Assembly: GCA_025356795.1 (NCBI GenBank)
Contig: JANXRR010000406.1
Coordinates: 1-5,592, forward strand
DNA from: Bacteroidia bacterium
GTDB taxonomy: Bacteria > Bacteroidota > Bacteroidia > Cytophagales > Cyclobacteriaceae
Direction: 5' to 3'
Length of the DNA stretch: 5,592 bases
Shown here: positions 1 to 5,592 of the stretch, in pieces
Layout of the letters: every line of letters begins with the position of its first letter
Position numbering within the stretch: position 1 is the first letter of the stretch
The notes under the pieces: generated by a model
Database searches by the model: none
Seen by the model: only the letters and a program-made list of their open reading frames with translations
Told to the model about the DNA's origin: nothing
Made by a program: the position numbers and the translations under genes

Positions 1-853
1 CGCCAATAGATTTTCCAATAGAATAATTTAATCGCGGTTCATTCCAGTTAATGGTTTTTAATTTTTTATTTGCAATTGGGTCGTCATCTTTTGATTTGTA
101 ACACGTCATTTGTGTTCTGTTTTTATTATATCGAGCCTGCCACCACATAGTATTTCCTGAGAGTACCATCGCGTCTTTGCCTTCATTCACAAAGCGGTCA
201 AAGTTTCTTCTTGCTTGAAGTGTCCAATATTCACTATGCCCGGTAATGATTAGTAGGTCAGCCTTTCCCCACACCGAGTAATCATCTAAATCTCCATCAG
301 CTATGTATCCAACATTTGTAAAATTTTGTGTTTCAAACCATCTTAAAAAAGGTTCAGCATGTTTCGGCAATCGCATGGGGCGCAAGAAGGAAACTTTTTG
401 CGCAGGCTTAAAATCAGATGAGTTGAATGAATACAGGCTTTTGCCTCCGCCATTGCAATACGCATTCTCACGGTTTGAATTATACACAACTACAATTTTG
501 GGCTTGTCCTTTTTAATGATGAGAGGAATTCTGTCTTCCCATTGATACACGCCACTTTTTAAATTAGGAACTTTGATTTTCAACGAGGGTTTATATCCAT
601 ATCCATTTTCCCATGCTTTGTTTTTTTGTGGTTCTTGCGAAAACACATTTGTTTTGTAAGCTGCTACTTGCTTACCTTCCAAATTAAAAAGTTTAAGTTC
701 ATAATTATCCCGTTTCTCACCAGCATTTACATATATAGTTAAAGAATCGCCAGAATTAACTGAGATTTTACTGCAATAGCCTTCGATGATTAAATTTTCT
801 TGAAAGAAAGAAAAGAACGTGGCCGTTAAAAAATATATATGAGCGAAGTACAT
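1..853 (-). CDS. N,N-dimethylformamidase large-subunit-like protein, N-terminal 284 residues (3' end outside window)
   Basis: This is an open frame of 284 codons with no stop, running off the left edge. Resemblance to the large (beta) subunit of N,N-dimethylformamidase rests on remembered motifs: an IEGYCS start of the first domain (residues 23-28), a beta-rich segment to about 115, YNSNRENAYCNGGGKSLY (124-141), which corresponds to the family's 'AYNxWGGxSLY' stretch, GHSEYWT (205-211), and SGNTMWWQAR (232-241). Characterised members hydrolyse dimethylformamide with a mononuclear iron held by two Tyr and one Glu; Tyr209 in the HxEYW motif is a plausible ligand, and the remaining ligands may be past the edge. 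The start is well fixed: an in-frame TGA lies six codons upstream and the next Met is residue 160. The first 17 residues are hydrophobic and could be a signal peptide, but lack the usual Lys/Arg. The actual substrate is unknown; many homologues are annotated only by this domain. rocD lies 81 bp upstream on the same strand; co-transcription is possible but unproven. Confidence 0.8.
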   Translation of the reverse strand, partial: MYFAHIYFLTATFFSFFQENLIIEGYCSKISVNSGDSLTIYVNAGEKRDNYELKLFNLEGKQVAAYKTNVFSQEPQKNKAWENGYGYKPSLKIKVPNLKSGVYQWEDRIPLIIKKDKPKIVVVYNSNRENAYCNGGGKSLYSFNSSDFKPAQKVSFLRPMRLPKHAEPFLRWFETQNFTNVGYIADGDLDDYSVWGKADLLIITGHSEYWTLQARRNFDRFVNEGKDAMVLSGNTMWWQARYNKNRTQMTCYKSKDDDPIANKKLKTINWNEPRLNYSIGKSIG

Positions 854-934
854 ATTGCTTTTAAAAAATCAGAAAGACAGGAGAGGATAGTTAGGACATT
901 TAGCTTAAGCTTCGAATCTATAATTAAAAAAATA

Positions 935-2173
935 TTATGGATTTTTAAAATGCAAGACCACGCTGTCAATAATATCGCAGCACTCATGTAGTTGTTCTTC
1001 TGTAATTACTAACGGAGGTGCAAAGCGAATAATGTTACCGTGTGTTGGTTTTGCTAACAGGCCGTGCTGAGCAAATTGTGCACATAGGGTCCATGCGGTT
1101 TCACTGTCGGGTATGTCGTTTACCACAATGGCATTTAATAAGCCCTTGCCTCTAACCAATTTGATTAGTGATGTATTGTTAATGAGATTGTTTACGCGTT
1201 CCCGGAAAATGATTCCGAGGTTAAAAGCTGCTTCAGCAAGTTTTTCGTCTTTCACTACTTGTAACGCTTCTATTACCACCGCTGCTGCCAAAGGATTGCC
1301 ACCAAAAGTGGATCCATGCTCACCCGGTTTAATTACCAGCATTACTTCATCATCAGCAAGTACAAGTGATATTGGTAGAACTCCGCCTGACAGTGCTTTG
1401 CCAAGTATCAAAAGATCAGGCCTCACATCTTCATAATCAACGGCCAACATTTTTCCAGTACGAGCAATACCTGTTTGTATTTCATCCATCATCAACAACA
1501 CATTGTGCTTGCGGCACAATTTTTCTGCTGCCTTCAAATACCCTTCAGCTGGAATGTATACACCTGCTTCACCTTGAATGGGTTCAATCCATAACCCACA
1601 AACATGAGGGTTTGCCAATGCTTTTTCTAAAGCTTCTACATTATCATACTCAACAATTTCAAAGCCAGGCATAAACGGACCAAATCCATTTTGTGAGGAA
1701 GGATCGGTAGATGCAGAAATAATGGTAGTGGTTCTTCCATGAAAATTTTTCTTAACGGCTACAATCACCGCTTGATTCGCAGGAATGCCTTTCTTTGTAT
1801 AGCCCCATTTGCGTGCAAGTTTAATGGCGGTTTCATTGGCTTCGGCACCGCTGTTCATGAACAATGCTTTTTGATAGCCGAATGTGTCACACACATATTT
1901 CTCTGCCGCGCCTAACTTGTCGTTGTAAAATGCACGCGAAGTTAAAGTCAATTCTCTAGCCTGGGTAATCAACGACTGAATAATTCTTGGATGGCAATGC
2001 CCTTGATTAACGGCACTATAAGCAGAAAGAAAGTCGTAATACCGTTTGCCTTCCACATCCCACAGAAAAACACCTTCTCCTTTGGTTAACACAACTGGTA
2101 ATGGATGGTAATTATGAGCACCAAATTTCTCTTCTAATTCAATAGCTTGTGAGCTTGAGATAATATCTACCAT
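935..2173 (-). CDS. rocD: Ornithine aminotransferase (ornithine--oxo-acid transaminase)
   Basis: This PLP enzyme transfers the delta-amino group of L-ornithine to 2-oxoglutarate, giving glutamate-5-semialdehyde and glutamate in cytosolic arginine/ornithine catabolism or proline formation. The 412-residue product is full length and aligns by eye almost end to end with human OAT. Hallmarks are SAYSAVNQGHCHP (51-62 region), SGAEANETAIKLARKWGY (108-125), STDPSSQNGFGPFMPGF (155-171), EPIQGEAGV (197-205), MDEIQTGIARTG (229-240) and LGKALSGG (257-264). The Schiff-base lysine is Lys259 and Asp230 should bind the PLP ring nitrogen. The human ornithine-site residues Tyr55, Tyr85, Arg180 and Glu235 correspond, with a constant offset of 33, to Tyr22, Tyr52, Arg147 and Glu202, all present; this favours OAT over acetylornithine or GABA aminotransferases. 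The ATG follows an A/T-rich leader without a Shine-Dalgarno site, as is usual in Bacteroidota. The gene is divergent from hmgA and has a promoter candidate at 2200-2230. Confidence 0.97.
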   Translation of the reverse strand: MVDIISSSQAIELEEKFGAHNYHPLPVVLTKGEGVFLWDVEGKRYYDFLSAYSAVNQGHCHPRIIQSLITQARELTLTSRAFYNDKLGAAEKYVCDTFGYQKALFMNSGAEANETAIKLARKWGYTKKGIPANQAVIVAVKKNFHGRTTTIISASTDPSSQNGFGPFMPGFEIVEYDNVEALEKALANPHVCGLWIEPIQGEAGVYIPAEGYLKAAEKLCRKHNVLLMMDEIQTGIARTGKMLAVDYEDVRPDLLILGKALSGGVLPISLVLADDEVMLVIKPGEHGSTFGGNPLAAAVVIEALQVVKDEKLAEAAFNLGIIFRERVNNLINNTSLIKLVRGKGLLNAIVVNDIPDSETAWTLCAQFAQHGLLAKPTHGNIIRFAPPLVITEEQLHECCDIIDSVVLHFKNP

Positions 2174-2199
2174 AAAAAAATTTAATACGATTAATCAAA

Positions 2200-2230
2200 C
2201 AAATTTAGTTTAGTATTAGCAAGATTGAAA
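2200..2230 (-). promoter_or_regulatory. Predicted Bacteroidota-type promoter of rocD
   Basis: Read on the minus strand, TAAATTTG (2207-2200) is an exact match to the Bacteroidota -7 consensus TAnnTTTG. A TTTC (2230-2227), close to the -33 element TTTG, lies 19 nt upstream, which is the expected spacing. Transcription would start near 2195, giving a leader of about 20 nt before the rocD ATG. The upstream element is imperfect and the region is A/T-rich, so chance matches are possible. Confidence 0.5.
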
Positions 2231-2331
2231 GGCTTGTATGAGATAAAAATATTTACTGCCCCTATCGATTCTATTCGCGGAAATAAGTTTAAAAATATTA
2301 GCACGAGGAGAAATTTAGTAACTTAGGAATC

Positions 2332-2347
2332 TAATTTTTAAAAATTA
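2332..2347. repeat. Perfect 16-bp palindrome just upstream of hmgA
   Basis: TAATTTTTAAAAATTA is identical to its own reverse complement and ends 7 bp before the hmgA ATG. It could be an operator for a dimeric regulator, or simply the A-rich leader that Bacteroidota use instead of a Shine-Dalgarno site. The palindrome is seen directly; any regulatory role is inference, and such A/T palindromes arise easily in low-GC intergenic DNA. Confidence 0.4.
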
Positions 2348-2354
2348 CACCACC

Positions 2355-3512
2355 ATGTTCTATCATAAACTAGGTTCTATTCCGCATAAGCGCCACACAC
2401 AATTTCGTCAGCATGATGGAAGTTTGTACAAAGAAGAGCTTGTAAGTTCAGAAGGCTTTTCAGGAATCTATTCCAACTTATACCATATCAATCCGCCAAC
2501 GCGGATAAAAGCAGTGAACGCGCCCGTACAATACGGCCCCAAAAGAATTCAAGACTATGCTTTGAGGCAAACACACTTAAATACTTCCCAAGTTGAAACT
2601 ACAGGTGAAGATTATTTGAGTGCTCGCAAGGTATTGTTGATGAACAACGATTGCGCTATCTCCATTTGTTCGCCATCCAAAAGAAAGATGGACTACTTCT
2701 ATAAAAATGCCGAAGGCGATGAAGTGATTTATATTCATGATGGAAAAGGCAAACTAATCTCTCAGTTTGGGTCACTTGAAATTGCTCAAGGCGATTATGT
2801 AGTGATACCCCGTACCGTTATTTATAAACTTGAATTTGAAGAAGGCCCGTTGCGATTGTTAGTTATAGAAGCCGCTTCGCCTGTTGAAACCGTAAAGCGT
2901 TATAGAAGTCAGCTTGGTCAGCTGTTAGAGCATTCTCCTTACTGTGAGCGTGACATTCGGCCTCCCTATGAATTGATAACCGATACCACTAAAGGTGATT
3001 TTCTTGTGAAGATAAAGAAGCAAGGGTTTCTTCATCAATATGTATATGATTATTCGCCTTTAGATCTTGTAGGGTGGGATGGATTCTTGTGGCCGTATGC
3101 ATTTTCTATTCATGACTTTGAACCAATTACTGGGCGCATCCATCAACCACCGCCAGTACATCAAACCTTTCAAGCACATAATTTTGTAATCTGTTCTTTT
3201 GTGCCCAGGCTGTTTGACTATCACCCACTATCCATTCCTGCGCCTTACAATCACAGCAATATTGATAGCGATGAAGTATTGTATTATGCCGAAGGAAACT
3301 TTATGAGCCGGAGGGGAATTGAAAGGGGTTCATTTACGCTGCATCCAGGTGGGCTGCCTCATGGGCCGCATCCCGGTACCGTAGAAAAAAGTATTGGGAC
3401 AAAGGAAACGCATGAACTGGCCGTAATGATTGATACTTTTCATCCGCTTTGGCTAACAACTGATGCGTTGGAATTTATTGATCATAATTATCCGATGAGT
3501 TGGACGGAATAA
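2355..3512 (+). CDS. hmgA: Homogentisate 1,2-dioxygenase
   Basis: This cytosolic non-haem Fe(II) cupin dioxygenase opens the homogentisate ring to give maleylacetoacetate, the third step from tyrosine in the homogentisate pathway. The 385-residue product is full length for the bacterial branch of the family and somewhat shorter than human HGD. Family signatures include LGSIPHKRHTQFR (6-18), GWDGFLWPYAFSIHDFEP (240-257), IHQPPPVHQTF (262-272), VPRLFDYHPLSIPAPYNHSN (283-302) and HPGGLPHGPHP (330-340). By comparison with human His335/Glu341/His371, the iron ligands should be His300, Glu307 and His336; the His-to-Glu interval is one residue longer than in human HGD, which I take as a feature of this branch. 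The first half (about 90-180) forms the non-catalytic cupin-like domain, including YIHDGKGKL. The ATG follows a 16-bp palindrome and has no Shine-Dalgarno site. The thioesterase gene follows after 40 bp on the same strand. Other pathway genes (hppD, fumarylacetoacetase, isomerase) are not in the window. Confidence 0.96.
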   Translation: MFYHKLGSIPHKRHTQFRQHDGSLYKEELVSSEGFSGIYSNLYHINPPTRIKAVNAPVQYGPKRIQDYALRQTHLNTSQVETTGEDYLSARKVLLMNNDCAISICSPSKRKMDYFYKNAEGDEVIYIHDGKGKLISQFGSLEIAQGDYVVIPRTVIYKLEFEEGPLRLLVIEAASPVETVKRYRSQLGQLLEHSPYCERDIRPPYELITDTTKGDFLVKIKKQGFLHQYVYDYSPLDLVGWDGFLWPYAFSIHDFEPITGRIHQPPPVHQTFQAHNFVICSFVPRLFDYHPLSIPAPYNHSNIDSDEVLYYAEGNFMSRRGIERGSFTLHPGGLPHGPHPGTVEKSIGTKETHELAVMIDTFHPLWLTTDALEFIDHNYPMSWTE

Positions 3513-3552
3513 TGGATAAGATTTAATTTATACTAGATTCTAAAAATACATA

Positions 3553-4005
3553 ATGCAACACTTTACCCGTTCCATGCAAGTCCGTTGGTCAGATATGGAT
3601 GCTAACCGCCATCTTCGTCATTCTGTCTATTATGATTATGGAGCTGCCATGCGCATGATGGTGTTAAGCGAAGGCGGACTCAACTTACGGAAACTTGAAG
3701 AGTTTGAAGTTGGCCCTATATTATTCCGTGAGGAAGCTATCTTTAAAAGGGAACTACGATTGGATGATAAAATCACTTTGGATGTGGTGATGGTGAAATC
3801 AACAGAAGATTTTGCCCGCTGGAGTTTGAGGCATCACTTCATTAAAGAAGATGGCGCAATTGCCGCTGTAGTAAACATTGACGGGGCTTGGATGGATCTC
3901 GTGAAACGAAAACTCACAGTGCCCAATCAATTTATTCAAAGTATCTTCTCCATGTTTCCAAAATCGGAAGATTATGAGTTGATTGTTACTAAAGAAAAGA
4001 AATAG
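3553..4005 (+). CDS. Acyl-CoA thioesterase of the 4HBT / YbgC-FadM hot-dog family
   Basis: This 150-residue protein has the length and N-terminal signature of single-domain hot-dog thioesterases, which hydrolyse acyl-CoA (or acyl-ACP) thioesters in the cytosol, usually as tetramers. VRWSDMDANRHLRHSVYYDY (10-29) matches the family pattern in which an aspartate in a DxDxxxH context is catalytic; Asp16 is the likely residue by comparison with Asp17 of Pseudomonas 4-hydroxybenzoyl-CoA thioesterase. Residues 30-45 should form the central helix and 55-115 the remaining strands, including RWSLRHHFI (89-97) and VVNIDGAWMD (106-115). The substrate cannot be read from the sequence. The gene lies 40 bp after hmgA with no clear promoter or terminator between them, so co-transcription is likely; a link to aromatic amino-acid degradation is only inferred from position. 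It ends 40 bp from the convergent purN, with an inverted repeat between them. Confidence 0.85.
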   Translation: MQHFTRSMQVRWSDMDANRHLRHSVYYDYGAAMRMMVLSEGGLNLRKLEEFEVGPILFREEAIFKRELRLDDKITLDVVMVKSTEDFARWSLRHHFIKEDGAIAAVVNIDGAWMDLVKRKLTVPNQFIQSIFSMFPKSEDYELIVTKEKK

Positions 4006-4007
4006 AA

Positions 4008-4056
4008 TGTCAAATTGAGCCTGTCGAAATTAGACTTCGATAAATTCAGTCTGACA
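4008..4056. terminator. Imperfect inverted repeat between convergent genes; possible bidirectional terminator or dispersed intergenic repeat
   Basis: The left arm (4008-4028) begins TGTCA and ends TCGAA; the right arm (4036-4056) begins TTCGA and ends TGACA. Compared as reverse complements the 21-nt arms agree at about two thirds of positions, perfectly at both five-base ends, around a 7-nt loop. There is no strong T-run, so classic intrinsic termination is uncertain. The left arm contains GAGCCTGTCGAA, a wording I recall from palindromic intergenic repeats dispersed in Bacteroidota genomes. The right arm overlaps the last three codons and the TGA stop (4048-4046) of purN. Confidence 0.5.
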
Positions 4057-4630
4057 ATAGAGTGATCCATTCCTCAATTTGTTTAGGATACCATTCGTAT
4101 TCAAGTGCATGAACTTTGTTGGCAATGTCTTGTGATGAATCTGATGAAAGAACATCACAGCTCTTATGTAGTAAAAATTTTCCTTCATCGTAATGTTCGT
4201 TAACTAAATGAATGGTAATGCCACTCACAGATTGCCCACTAGCCTTCACAGCTTCATGCACATGCATACCAAACATACCCTTACCACCAAAGGCAGGAAG
4301 CAGTGCTGGATGAATGTTGATGATTTTGTTGGGATACGCAGCAACCAAATACGAAGGCACCAGCCACATAAAGCCAGCCAACACAATATGGGTGATGGAC
4401 TGTTTGTGTAAGATGGATAATATAAGTGATGAATCTTTAAATTCAGTTTTATTAAATACAACAGTGGGCACATTGAATTTTGCTGCACGTTCTAAAACCT
4501 TTGCTTCTTTATTGTTACTTAATACTAAAGTTATATTTACACTGGCATGATGTTGAAAATGCTTCATGATGGCTTCAGCATTAGTTCCATTGCCGGAAGC
4601 AAAAATTGCCACGCGAAATTGTTTATCCAT
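4046..4630 (-). CDS. purN: Phosphoribosylglycinamide formyltransferase (GAR transformylase)
   Basis: PurN transfers a formyl group from 10-formyltetrahydrofolate to GAR in the third step of de novo purine synthesis, in the cytosol. The 194-residue product is near the usual 190-215. The N-terminal phosphate-binding loop is FASGNGTNAEAI (10-21). The catalytic triad Asn106/His108/Asp144 of the E. coli enzyme corresponds to Asn105 and His107 in INIHPALLP (104-112) and Asp148 in HYDEGKF (146-152). The loop after HPALLP contains GGKGMFGMHVH, a few residues longer than in E. coli; I recall this form from Bacteroidota PurN proteins. The ATG lies 3 bp after the stop of the upstream prenyltransferase gene, so it almost certainly depends on that transcript. 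The last codons (Leu-Ser-Asp-stop) lie inside the inverted repeat at 4008-4056, suggesting that the C-terminal end was set or altered by that element. Confidence 0.96.
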   Translation of the reverse strand: MDKQFRVAIFASGNGTNAEAIMKHFQHHASVNITLVLSNNKEAKVLERAAKFNVPTVVFNKTEFKDSSLILSILHKQSITHIVLAGFMWLVPSYLVAAYPNKIINIHPALLPAFGGKGMFGMHVHEAVKASGQSVSGITIHLVNEHYDEGKFLLHKSCDVLSSDSSQDIANKVHALEYEWYPKQIEEWITLLSD

Positions 4631-4633
4631 AGG

Positions 4634-5491
4634 TTATTGATTAACGAAAATCATACTGATAATACCCAATAGCAAAATCACTTTGCATAACTGACTTAGT
4701 TGTTTAAAGTCTCTTACTGTGTCGGCACGAATTAACAATGCGAACAGAATGCCCAAGGGGATAAATAAAAAGCCCATGAAGTAATAGAGAGGAAGCTTGA
4801 TGAATAACTGATTTAATATAATTACTAGAACGGCAAAAGAAACCATCAAGCCATAAATGAAAAGTTTTGTTTTTCTAAGTCCCCAAATGATAGGCAAGGT
4901 TTTACAGCCAAAGGAGCTGTCGCCTTTCAAATCTTCCATGTCTTTTATAATCTCACGAAGGAGTGTCATAAAAAATGAGAAGAGTGAATAGATGGTGATT
5001 AGATAACTTTCAACATGATAAAGAACATTTACTAACTCAACGGACAGACCTATTAAAAGCGCGACAACAAAATTTCCAATGAACGGTTGGCGTTTCAAGC
5101 TGTTGGAATACCACCACAATGAAAATGACATAAAGAAAATAATTACTCCAATTTCCCAATTCAAAATAATTGCTAACACTACGCCCGACATAGAAAGCAG
5201 TGTGTGTAAAAAGAGGGCAATTCTTCGCGGGATTTTTTTTCCGATAACCACTCGTTCGGGTTTATTTATTAAATCAATTTTAATATCATAATAATCATTG
5301 ATAATATAACCTGCAGCAGCAATAAGAACAGTAGCCGAAGAAAGCACAAACAAATGCCAGTCAAAAAGATATTTTTGATTGAGGAGAAAGCAAGCGGTAA
5401 AATATTGCGCTAGCGCAATAATCGTTAAGTTACCGAACCTTGTAAGGCGCAGCAATGCAGAGAAAGAAATTGAAGCAAGCGATGAAGCCAT
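4634..5491 (-). CDS. UbiA-family prenyltransferase, resembling geranylgeranylglycerol-phosphate geranylgeranyltransferase
   Basis: This is a polytopic membrane protein of 285 residues, typical for UbiA enzymes, with roughly eight or nine hydrophobic helices. UbiA enzymes use Mg2+ to move a prenyl chain from its diphosphate to an acceptor. Both aspartate-rich motifs are present: NDYYDIKID (65-73; Asn65, Asp66, Asp69, Asp73) in the first cytosolic loop, followed by NKPERVVIGKKIPRR (76-90), and DMEDLKGD (184-191) in the second. The NKPxR form and short length fit the archaeal-lipid (DGGGP synthase) branch often annotated in Bacteroidota rather than MenA or haem O synthase, but the acceptor is not determinable here. 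I start at the ATG at 5491. A TTG seven codons upstream (5512) would extend the frame, but it lies upstream of the exact promoter box at 5496-5503 and inside an inverted repeat. purN follows after 3 bp, so the two form an operon. Confidence 0.88.
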   Translation of the reverse strand: MASSLASISFSALLRLTRFGNLTIIALAQYFTACFLLNQKYLFDWHLFVLSSATVLIAAAGYIINDYYDIKIDLINKPERVVIGKKIPRRIALFLHTLLSMSGVVLAIILNWEIGVIIFFMSFSLWWYSNSLKRQPFIGNFVVALLIGLSVELVNVLYHVESYLITIYSLFSFFMTLLREIIKDMEDLKGDSSFGCKTLPIIWGLRKTKLFIYGLMVSFAVLVIILNQLFIKLPLYYFMGFLFIPLGILFALLIRADTVRDFKQLSQLCKVILLLGIISMIFVNQ

Positions 5492-5495
5492 GCTG

Positions 5496-5526
5496 CAAAA
5501 GTAGGGCTTCAAGCCACAAGCTACAA
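5496..5526 (-). promoter_or_regulatory. Predicted Bacteroidota promoter giving a nearly leaderless prenyltransferase-purN transcript
   Basis: On the minus strand TACTTTTG (5503-5496) matches the Bacteroidota -7 consensus TAnnTTTG exactly. A TTG (5526-5524) lies 20 nt upstream as a -33 candidate. Only CAGC separates the -7 box from the ATG at 5491, so transcription should begin at or within a few bases of the start codon. This arrangement decides the start against the upstream TTG at 5512. The -33 element falls within the left arm of the inverted repeat at 5508-5574. Confidence 0.6.
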
Positions 5527-5574
5527 GCTTGATGTTATGTATGCTTGCAAATAGCTTGTGGTCTGTAGCTTGAA
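5508..5574. repeat. Bulged 67-bp inverted repeat upstream of the prenyltransferase gene
   Basis: Three consecutive left-arm blocks pair with three right-arm blocks in reverse order: TTCAAGC (5508-5514) with GCTTGAA (5568-5574), CACAAGCTA (5515-5523) with TAGCTTGTG (5552-5560), and CAAGC (5524-5528) with GCTTG (5543-5547). All 21 pairs are perfect; the right arm carries a 4-nt and a 7-nt insertion between blocks and the loop is 14 nt. The unit AGCTTG also recurs in direct orientation. It may be a dispersed palindromic element or a terminator of a gene beyond the right edge. No transposase or target-site duplication is visible. Confidence 0.65.
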
Positions 5575-5592
5575 ACTCAGGCCTTTCTAAAA

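Larger units (their letters stand above)
2174..2354. other. Divergent intergenic region between rocD and hmgA
   Basis: These 181 bp are non-coding and A/T-rich and must contain the start signals for both divergent genes. A good promoter match is seen only towards rocD. Towards hmgA the nearest candidate is TAAGTTTA at 2284-2291 (one mismatch to TAnnTTTG), but no TTG-type upstream element sits at the right distance, so I do not call it. A perfect A/T palindrome is listed separately. Confidence 0.7.

Noticed and set aside
303..545. Plus-strand open frame of 80 codons
   Set aside because: It is antisense to the formamidase-like gene, whose frame has clear family motifs; its own product has no recognisable feature.
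902..911. AGCTTAAGCT palindrome between rocD and the formamidase-like gene
   Set aside because: Ten bases only, with no T-run after it on the minus strand; too weak to call a terminator or operator.
1113..1674. Two overlapping plus-strand open frames of 107 and 102 codons
   Set aside because: Both lie antisense within rocD, which is full length and strongly conserved; they are shadow frames.
2301..2313. GAGGAGAA, similar to a Shine-Dalgarno site, upstream of hmgA
   Set aside because: It is more than 40 nt from the hmgA ATG and no start codon with a long frame follows at the right distance.
4208..4550. Open frames on both strands within purN
   Set aside because: Shadow frames of purN, with low-complexity His/Ser/Thr-rich products and no motifs.
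5079..5291. Plus-strand open frame of 70 codons
   Set aside because: Antisense to the first half of the prenyltransferase gene, including its NDxxDxxxD motif region; no independent support.
2355..5491. Idea that the UbiA protein is a homogentisate prenyltransferase linked to hmgA
   Set aside because: Homogentisate prenyltransferases are UbiA relatives, but here the gene is on the opposite strand, in an operon with purN and beyond a probable terminator; the motifs fit the DGGGP-synthase type better.

Overview
The window looks like ordinary chromosomal DNA from a member of the Bacteroidota, probably Cytophagales or a near relative. Three things point there: AT-rich sequence with long A/T intergenic leaders and no convincing Shine-Dalgarno sites at the gene starts; two upstream regions with exact matches to the Bacteroidota -7 promoter box TAnnTTTG; and protein types common in that phylum (an eukaryote-like ornithine aminotransferase, an archaeal-lipid-type UbiA prenyltransferase, a PurN with an extended loop). 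The lineage is an inference from these features, not from a marker gene.

Layout, left to right. Positions 1-853 (minus) hold the first 284 codons of a gene resembling the large subunit of N,N-dimethylformamidase; it runs off the left edge. Positions 935-2173 (minus) are ornithine aminotransferase (rocD). A 181-bp divergent intergenic region follows, with a good rocD promoter candidate and a perfect 16-bp A/T palindrome just before the next start. Positions 2355-3512 (plus) are homogentisate 1,2-dioxygenase (hmgA), followed after 40 bp by a hot-dog-fold thioesterase (3553-4005, plus). An imperfect inverted repeat at 4008-4056 separates this from a convergent pair on the minus strand: a UbiA-family prenyltransferase (4634-5491) and purN (4046-4630), only 3 bp apart. 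The right edge carries a 67-bp bulged inverted repeat that overlaps the predicted prenyltransferase promoter.

Functionally, rocD feeds ornithine (from arginine) towards glutamate semialdehyde, and hmgA opens the homogentisate ring in tyrosine/phenylalanine breakdown, so the divergent pair is an amino-acid catabolism locus. The thioesterase may be co-transcribed with hmgA; its substrate is unknown. The prenyltransferase-purN pair is probably one transcript but joins unrelated processes (isoprenoid or lipid synthesis and purine synthesis).

No mobile element, CRISPR array, RNA gene or defence system is visible. I do not see a clear new multi-gene system. The items most worth a second look are the two intergenic inverted repeats, the probably leaderless prenyltransferase transcript that decides its start codon, and the formamidase-like gene of unknown substrate.
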